A stretch of DNA of 64,000 bases from Thalassospira marina (GTDB taxonomy: Bacteria > Pseudomonadota > Alphaproteobacteria > Rhodospirillales > Thalassospiraceae): NCBI RefSeq assembly GCF_002844375.1, contig NZ_CP024200.1, positions 357,501 to 421,500 of the forward strand, given 5' to 3'. A program made the translations under genes and the position numbers. The notes beneath the pieces are model-generated. The model did not search any database. It was not told the origin of the DNA and saw only the letters and a program-made list of their open reading frames with translations. Shown one piece after another: positions 59,479 through 64,000 of this stretch (within the stretch, counting starts at the first letter, position 1; the number at the start of each line of letters is the position of its first letter).

Positions 59479-60588
59479 ATGGCGATTATTACCCATGTCG
59501 ATATCCGGATGGTGGACCTGAAGCCCAAAGTGGTGCGACAGGATGCCATCCAGTCCTTTGTCAGCCAGGAAACGCCGATTATCCGCATTTTTGATGCCGA
59601 TGGCGTGTGTGGCACGGGCTATAGCTACACCATCGGAACGGGCGGATCATCGGTGGTTGCGCTGCTGCGTGACCATCTGGCACCGCAGCTTATTGGCCGG
59701 GATGCCCATGATATCGAGGCGATCTGGCGTGATCTGCTGTTTTCAACCCATGCAACGGCGGTGGGGGCGATAACCTCGCTGGCGCTGGCCGCGATTGATA
59801 CCGCCCTTTGGGATTTGCAATCACGTAAAACCGGCATTCCGCTTTATCAGCTTGCCGGTGGGGCGAAGGGTAAAATCCCGCTTTACACCACCGAAGGCGG
59901 CTGGTTGCAGCTTGAAACATCGCAACTGGTTGATGATGCCCTTGCCATGAAACAGCAGGGTTTTGGTGGGGCAAAAATCAAGGTTGGCAAACCCCGCGCG
60001 GCCGAGGATGTAGCACGCCTGCAGGCCGTGCGCGAGGCGGTGGGCCATGACTTTGAAATCATGACCGATGCCAACCAGGGCTTTGACCTTTCCGAAGCAA
60101 TACGTCGTGCCCGTCTTTTTGAAGCCTTTGACATTGCCTGGTTTGAAGAACCGTTACCAGCGGACAACGTTCTTGCCCATCAGCGCCTGGCGGCGGCAAC
60201 GACCCTGCCGGTCGCGGTGGGCGAAAGCATGTATAGCCTGGGGCAGTTTCGCGAATATCTGGCGCTTTCGGCCTGCTCGATCGTGCAGGTTGATGTGGCG
60301 CGTATTGGCGGCATTACTCCCTGGCTAAAGGTGGCGCATCTGGCCGAAAGTTTTGATGTTGCCGTGTGCCCGCATTTCCTGATGGAATTGCATGTCGCGC
60401 TGTGTTGTGCCGTGCCCAACAGCCGCTGGCTGGAATATATCCCCCAGCTTGACAGCCTGACCCATCAGGGCCTGCGCATTGAAAACGGCCATGCCCTGCC
60501 GTCAGATGCGCCGGGACTGGGCATTGACTGGGACTGGGATGCAATAGCCGCCGGGCAGCTTTTTACCCCGATTGTGATTGGCAAGTGA
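59479..60588 (+). CDS. Enolase-superfamily enzyme, mandelate-racemase subgroup (second acid-sugar dehydratase)
   Basis: 369 residues. Active-site pattern of the MR subgroup: Lys166 and Lys168 in AKIKVGK, metal ligands Asp197 (TDANQG), Glu223 (FEEPLP) and Glu249 (GESMYS), Asp272 (VDVAR) and His299 (CPHF), Glu319. It abstracts the alpha proton of an acid and probably dehydrates an aldonic acid. FucD already covers L-fuconate, so this enzyme may act on another acid made by the same dehydrogenase and lactonase, such as D-arabinonate or L-galactonate; unproven. Inside the operon, nine bases after the ATPase stop. Confidence 0.88.
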   Translation: MAIITHVDIRMVDLKPKVVRQDAIQSFVSQETPIIRIFDADGVCGTGYSYTIGTGGSSVVALLRDHLAPQLIGRDAHDIEAIWRDLLFSTHATAVGAITSLALAAIDTALWDLQSRKTGIPLYQLAGGAKGKIPLYTTEGGWLQLETSQLVDDALAMKQQGFGGAKIKVGKPRAAEDVARLQAVREAVGHDFEIMTDANQGFDLSEAIRRARLFEAFDIAWFEEPLPADNVLAHQRLAAATTLPVAVGESMYSLGQFREYLALSACSIVQVDVARIGGITPWLKVAHLAESFDVAVCPHFLMELHVALCCAVPNSRWLEYIPQLDSLTHQGLRIENGHALPSDAPGLGIDWDWDAIAAGQLFTPIVIGK

Positions 60589-60595
60589 GGCCGCA

Positions 60596-60919
60596 ATGAA
60601 ACGTGTTGGCATGGTGATCCATGTAAGGCCGGAAAAACTGGCCGAATATAAAAAACTCCATGCCGAGCCCTGGCCCGGCGTGATCGACACTTTGCGCAAA
60701 CATCACGTGCATAATTACGTGATTTACCAGCATGCCGACCTTTTATTTGGCCATCTGGAATATGACGGCAGCGATTTTAAGGCCGATATGGCCGAAATCG
60801 CCAAAGACCCGGTTACTCAGGAATGGTGGAAATTGACCGACCCGTGCCAGTCCCCCCTTGCAACGCGCAAGGAAGGCGAATGGTGGGCGGAAATGGAAGA
60901 AGTCTTTTACATGGCGTAA
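60596..60919 (+). CDS. L-rhamnose/L-fucose mutarotase family protein
   Basis: 107 residues from the ATG at 60596, the right size for the RhaM/FucM-like dimeric ferredoxin-fold mutarotases. Pattern: RVGMVIHVRPEKLAEYKKLH, the histidine/tyrosine stretch HNYVIYQHADLLFGHLEY and the C-terminal WW pair (EWWAEMEEVF). It interconverts alpha and beta anomers, supplying the form used by the dehydrogenase. Seven bases after the preceding gene. Confidence 0.9.
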   Translation: MKRVGMVIHVRPEKLAEYKKLHAEPWPGVIDTLRKHHVHNYVIYQHADLLFGHLEYDGSDFKADMAEIAKDPVTQEWWKLTDPCQSPLATRKEGEWWAEMEEVFYMA

Positions 60920-60970
60920 GGCCCGCCGGGACACCGGCACAGGGGCGCGCCACACACGCAGGAGAATGAA

Positions 60971-61705
60971 ATGGCAGGAAGACTGGCAGGAAAAACCGCC
61001 GTTGTAACCGCCGCAGGCCAGGGAATTGGCCGGGCCACGGCAGAAATGTTTCTCGCCGAAGGGGCAAGGGTGATTGCCACCGACATTAACGAAGAGGCCC
61101 TGGCAAGCCTTTCGGGCATGGAAACCCACAAACTGGACGTGACCGACGGGGCCGCCATTGCCGAATTTGGCAAAAAGGTGGGTGCGGTTGATGTGCTGTT
61201 TAACTGCGCAGGCTTTGTCCATCATGGCACCATCCTTGAATGCGATGAAGATGCCTATGATTTCAGCTTTAACCTTAATGTGCGTTCGCAATATCGCATG
61301 ATGCGCGCTTTGCTGCCCGCCATGCTGGAAAATGGCGGTGGCTCGATCGTCAATATGTCGTCGGTGGCATCCTCGGTTAAGGGGGTTCCGGTCCGCTTTA
61401 TCTATGGCGCGACCAAGGCCGCCGTTATTGGCATGACCAAATCGGTCGCAGCGGATTTTGTCGGTAAAAACATTCGCTGCAACGCGATTTGCCCCGGCAC
61501 GGTCGAAAGCCCGTCGCTTCAGCAGCGCATGGCATCGCAGGGCGGGGATTTTGAAGAAGTCCGCAAGGCCTTTGTCGCCCGCCAGCCAATTGGCCGTATC
61601 GGCCAGCCCGGCGAAATTGCCGCCCTTGCCACTTATCTGGCGTCGGATGAAGCAAGCTATACCACCGGTGCCATTCATGTGATTGACGGCGGCTGGGTAA
61701 ACTGA
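60971..61705 (+). CDS. Short-chain dehydrogenase, probable 2-keto-3-deoxy-L-fuconate dehydrogenase
   Basis: 244 residues. Classical SDR: TAAGQGIG cofactor loop (13-20), Asp38 favouring NAD, NCAG motif (78-81), catalytic Ser131 region, Tyr145 and Lys149 in YGATKAA, and the C-terminal VIDGGW. In the known Xanthomonas pathway this enzyme oxidises C4 of 2-keto-3-deoxy-L-fuconate to the 2,4-diketo acid. AGGAGAATGAA before the ATG. Followed by the FAH-like hydrolase gene. Confidence 0.92.
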   Translation: MAGRLAGKTAVVTAAGQGIGRATAEMFLAEGARVIATDINEEALASLSGMETHKLDVTDGAAIAEFGKKVGAVDVLFNCAGFVHHGTILECDEDAYDFSFNLNVRSQYRMMRALLPAMLENGGGSIVNMSSVASSVKGVPVRFIYGATKAAVIGMTKSVAADFVGKNIRCNAICPGTVESPSLQQRMASQGGDFEEVRKAFVARQPIGRIGQPGEIAALATYLASDEASYTTGAIHVIDGGWVN

Positions 61706-61783
61706 TCCATTCAGGGTCTGTTCAAGGTCTGTCCGGTTACGGGGTTTGGCCCTAATCTGCAAAAACCAAAAGGATAAATTCCA

Positions 61784-62626
61784 ATGAAACTGTTACGTTA
61801 TGGTCCGGTCGGTTCGGAAAAGCCCGGTCTGCTGGATGCCAATGGCACCATTCGCGATCTTTCCGGTGTGATTGCCGATCTTGATCCTTCGACCATCTCG
61901 CAGGAAACGTTCGATAAAATCGCTGCCCTTGATGCCGCCAGCCTGCCGGAAGTGTCGGGTGATGTGCGTATTGGCGCGTGTGTGGGCCGCCCGGGCAAAT
62001 TCATTTGCATCGGCCTGAATTATTCCGACCATGCGGCTGAAACCGGCATGCAGGTGCCGCCGGAACCGGTGATTTTCTTCAAGGCCACCTCGGCTGTTTG
62101 CGGCCCGAACGACAATGTTGAAATTCCGCGCGGTTCGGAAAAATCCGACTGGGAAGTTGAACTGGGCGTCATCATCGGCAAAGAAGCCAAATATGTTGAT
62201 GAAGCCAATGCGATGGACCATGTTGCCGGTTATTGCGTGGTTAACGACCTGTCTGAACGTGCCTTCCAGATCGAACGTTCCGGCCAGTGGGTAAAAGGCA
62301 AAAGTGCCGATACCTTCGGCCCGGTTGGCCCGTATCTGGTAACGCGCGATGAAGTCAAAGACCCGCAGAACCTGCCGATGTGGTTGACGGTCAATGGTCA
62401 TAAATACCAGGATGGCAGCACCCAGACGATGGTTTATGGCGTGCAGTTCCTCATCCACTACCTGTCGCAATTCATGAGCCTGCAACCGGGCGACATCATC
62501 TCGACCGGCACCCCCCCAGGCGTTGGCATGGGCCAGAACCCGCAGGTCTACCTCAAGGCCGGTGACGTTATGGAACTCGGCATTGAAGGCCTTGGCAGCC
62601 AGAAACAGACAACCGTGCAGGCCTAA
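61784..62626 (+). CDS. FAH-superfamily hydrolase, probable 2,4-diketo-3-deoxy-L-fuconate hydrolase
   Basis: 280 residues. FAH-fold metal ligands: Glu124 and Glu126 in SDWEVELGVI, Asp155 in VNDLSERAFQ; IGLNYSDHAAETGMQVPPEP is the usual entry to the domain. It cleaves the 2,4-diketo acid to pyruvate and L-lactate in the cytoplasm. Last gene of the fuc operon, ended by a hairpin. The L-lactate made could feed the LDH encoded at 19.5 kb. Confidence 0.92.
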   Translation: MKLLRYGPVGSEKPGLLDANGTIRDLSGVIADLDPSTISQETFDKIAALDAASLPEVSGDVRIGACVGRPGKFICIGLNYSDHAAETGMQVPPEPVIFFKATSAVCGPNDNVEIPRGSEKSDWEVELGVIIGKEAKYVDEANAMDHVAGYCVVNDLSERAFQIERSGQWVKGKSADTFGPVGPYLVTRDEVKDPQNLPMWLTVNGHKYQDGSTQTMVYGVQFLIHYLSQFMSLQPGDIISTGTPPGVGMGQNPQVYLKAGDVMELGIEGLGSQKQTTVQA

Positions 62627-62663
62627 TCGCCCACACGCTGTTTAAAGACCCGTATTTTAAAAA

Positions 62664-62699
62664 GCCGTCATCTGTTTAACCACGGATGGCGGATTTTTT
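62664..62699. terminator. Hairpin with T-run after the fuc operon
   Basis: CCGTCATCTG pairs with CGGATGGCGG apart from wobble pairs, followed by ATTTTTTATT. It lies between the convergent ends of the hydrolase (62626) and the cupin gene (62698). Confidence 0.7.
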
Positions 62700-63087
62700 A
62701 TTCCGGCGACAGATCAAAACTGTTTGGCAGCGATACCCAGATCACGGATTGCGCCTCTGGCGAGTGGCGTGAAAGATGGCCTTTGCCATGGGTATCCTCT
62801 ACCAAAACAAAACTGCCCGCCGCCACATGGCGTACCTCACCATCACTTGTTTCATAATCCACAGCCCCGTCCAGCCGAACCGTTAAAACCGGTTCTGGCA
62901 CCGTATGCCAAGAAACCTCACGCATCCCGGCTGGAATATGCGTGATGCGAACCCGCGACGCCGGATAACTTGCCGTCACATCAAATGGCACGGCCTCAGG
63001 ATGCACCGTGCGCTTTGTCGTCGGCAATTCAACTTCATCAAAATGCGATTCCCCGTCCGGGGTGGCGTAGATGCGGAGGCATTTCAT
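62698..63087 (-). CDS. Cupin-domain protein
   Basis: 129 residues with a single small beta-barrel pattern: EVSWHTVPEPVLTVRLDGAV, then ETSDGEVRHVAAGSFVLVED and a histidine-rich turn GKGHLSRH, which may bind metal. No recognised family beyond cupin; small proteins like this are often sugar-related isomerases or sensors. Its ATG (GGAGACC upstream) lies in a short region before the low-GC gene. It is convergent with the fuc operon; a functional link is possible but unproven. Confidence 0.75.
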   Translation of the reverse strand: MKCLRIYATPDGESHFDEVELPTTKRTVHPEAVPFDVTASYPASRVRITHIPAGMREVSWHTVPEPVLTVRLDGAVDYETSDGEVRHVAAGSFVLVEDTHGKGHLSRHSPEAQSVIWVSLPNSFDLSPE

Positions 63088-63239
63088 GGAGGTCTCCGTT
63101 CTTGGGTCTGATGCATTTAACTATTTAAGGAGTTTGTCTGTTCAAAAGTGAAGAGAAATTACTAATAATAGTAGCTGCTGAAAAAGAATCGGGTGATATT
63201 ATTTTTGTTGCTCGTTTTATGTGTTCAAGGGAGGTTTTT

Positions 63240-63464
63240 ATGAATGAACGAGACTTGGTAAATGTTTTAAATGAAATGTATGAAGGTGCGGCTTCAGGGG
63301 AGGCTGCTGTTATGGTGCATTTATTCGGCATAAAATATGCAAATCAAATTAAGGCGGCAGACACTTCCCCGTCTCGGTTAGCGAAGTTGTCAAATGTGCC
63401 AGATAGCTATGGGGTTGAGATTAACAAAGGCGTTAATTTGTCAAAATTTGTATCGGTTAAGTAG
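63240..63464 (+). CDS. Small HTH-like domain protein of lower GC content
   Basis: 74 residues from the ATG at 63240, with the very strong ribosome site AAGGGAGG seven to five bases away. The sequence (LNEMYEGAASGEAAVMVHLF, then IKAADTSPSRLAKLSNVP and a C-terminal YGVEINKGVNLSKFV) resembles small HTH-like proteins found scattered in bacteria, recognition by memory only. The frame is also open upstream to 63129, preceded by TAAGGAG, but with only a CTG as first codon. Base composition is clearly more AT-rich than the neighbours, suggesting acquisition. Confidence 0.65.
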   Translation: MNERDLVNVLNEMYEGAASGEAAVMVHLFGIKYANQIKAADTSPSRLAKLSNVPDSYGVEINKGVNLSKFVSVK

Positions 63465-63504
63465 CTTGAGCTAAGATTATGATTCTATGGTTGGAAGCGA
63501 ATAT

Positions 63505-64000
63505 TCATGTTTCGCTATCCCCACCCAACGCCTGATACAGCGTGACCAGATTTAAAATCTGATTGAGCTGGTTTTGCAGGAGGGATTCTTCGGCGGTGCG
63601 GCGGTTTTCCTGGGCATCCAGCCAGCTTTGCATGGAGACGGCACCGGCGCGGAAGCGGGTTTCGTAGATGCGTTCGGCGTTGCGCGCGTCATTCAGGGCG
63701 GCGCGCAGGTTCTGGGCCTGTGCGATATAGTGATCGCGTGCAGACAGGGCGGTTTCAACGTCGCTGAAGGCCTGATAGAGGGTTTGGCGGTAATTGATTA
63801 CATCCTGTTCGTACTGGGCTTCGGAGACGCGGATATCGAGCTGTCTTTCGTTCCAGTTCAGGAAGGGAAGGGCGATGCTGGCACCCAATGTGCCAATCGG
63901 GTTTTCCAGAAGGTTGCGGAGCTGATCGCTGCTGGTGCCGAGTTCACCCGTAAGGTTCAGGGTGGGCAGCAGGCTGGTTTTGGCGGTGTTGATATTGGCA
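63505..64000 (-). CDS. Outer-membrane efflux lipoprotein (NodT/OprM-type), C-terminal part, cut by window edge
   Basis: About 165 residues are visible, entering from the window edge and ending at 63505. The pattern is the second repeat of the outer-membrane factor family: TAKTSLLPTLNLTGELG, the turn PIGTLGASIALPFLNW, then long coiled-coil helices rich in alternating Q/A (QTLYQAFSDVETALSARDHY) and LLQNQLNQILNLVTLYQALGG at the end, a classic OMF C-terminus. It forms the outer-membrane duct of an RND or similar pump, whose other genes should lie beyond 64000. Confidence 0.88.
   Translation of the reverse strand, partial: ANINTAKTSLLPTLNLTGELGTSSDQLRNLLENPIGTLGASIALPFLNWNERQLDIRVSEAQYEQDVINYRQTLYQAFSDVETALSARDHYIAQAQNLRAALNDARNAERIYETRFRAGAVSMQSWLDAQENRRTAEESLLQNQLNQILNLVTLYQALGGDSET

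Overview
The window reads as part of a chromosome from a free-living, nutritionally versatile alphaproteobacterium. The evidence is a moderate-to-high GC content, many solute-binding-protein-dependent importers (TRAP, tripartite tricarboxylate, peptide ABC and sugar ABC), GntR/IclR/LysR regulators beside each catabolic cluster, and Entner-Doudoroff-like sugar-acid enzymes. A marine Rhodospirillales genus such as Thalassospira would fit, but that is a guess from style, not a measurement. I see no rRNA, tRNA, CRISPR array, phage or insertion sequence; the window is almost wall-to-wall catabolic islands.

Layout. (1) 1-6.2 kb: tail of a TRAP transporter operon (dctP, partial dctQ) behind maiA, then an IclR regulator, a MarR regulator and hmgA-fahA. 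These genes cover the lower tyrosine/homogentisate pathway, with a clear inverted-repeat operator between marR and hmgA. (2) 6.2-11.7 kb: an N-acyl-D-amino-acid deacylase behind its own TRAP transporter (gene order M-P-Q), divergent from a LysR regulator across a perfect 12-bp-arm inverted repeat. (3) 11.7-18.9 kb: a third TRAP transporter, a GntR/FCD regulator, an IlvD/Edd-type sugar-acid dehydratase and an RraA-like aldolase. The palindrome ACTAATATnTTAGT lies at both promoters and ties these into one regulon. (4) 18.9-23.8 kb: SnoaL-like protein, L-lactate dehydrogenase, an HSL-type esterase with an odd hexamer repeat in front of it, and a CocE/NonD hydrolase. (5) 23.9-29.2 kb: a peptide-type ABC importer with a double ATPase.

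(6) 30.1-41.2 kb: a tricarboxylate island. It holds an isocitrate/isopropylmalate-type dehydrogenase, a PrpF-type isomerase, a fused TctA-TctB permease, TctC, the TctD/TctE two-component system, TcuB/TcuA (tricarballylate oxidation) and a GntR regulator. This combination is the best candidate for an undescribed pathway. (7) 41.3-50.7 kb: IclR regulator, a second peptide-type ABC importer, a gamma-glutamyltransferase homologue without a signal peptide, and an M20 peptidase; I infer import followed by cytoplasmic breakdown of a gamma-glutamyl compound. (8) 50.8-62.6 kb: a complete non-phosphorylating L-fucose pathway: FucD, IclR regulator, sugar dehydrogenase, lactonase, sugar ABC importer, a second enolase-superfamily dehydratase, mutarotase, 2-keto-3-deoxy-fuconate dehydrogenase and a diketo-acid hydrolase. 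A shared 18-bp motif lies in front of both fuc transcription units. (9) 62.7-64 kb: a cupin protein, a small lower-GC HTH-like protein and the C-terminal part of an RND-type outer-membrane factor.

A pattern running through the window is a hairpin, often with a T-run, between the solute-binding-protein gene and the membrane-component genes of four independent importer operons. This would give more binding protein than permease. Functions of named families rest on recognised motifs; substrates of most importers are inference from neighbours.
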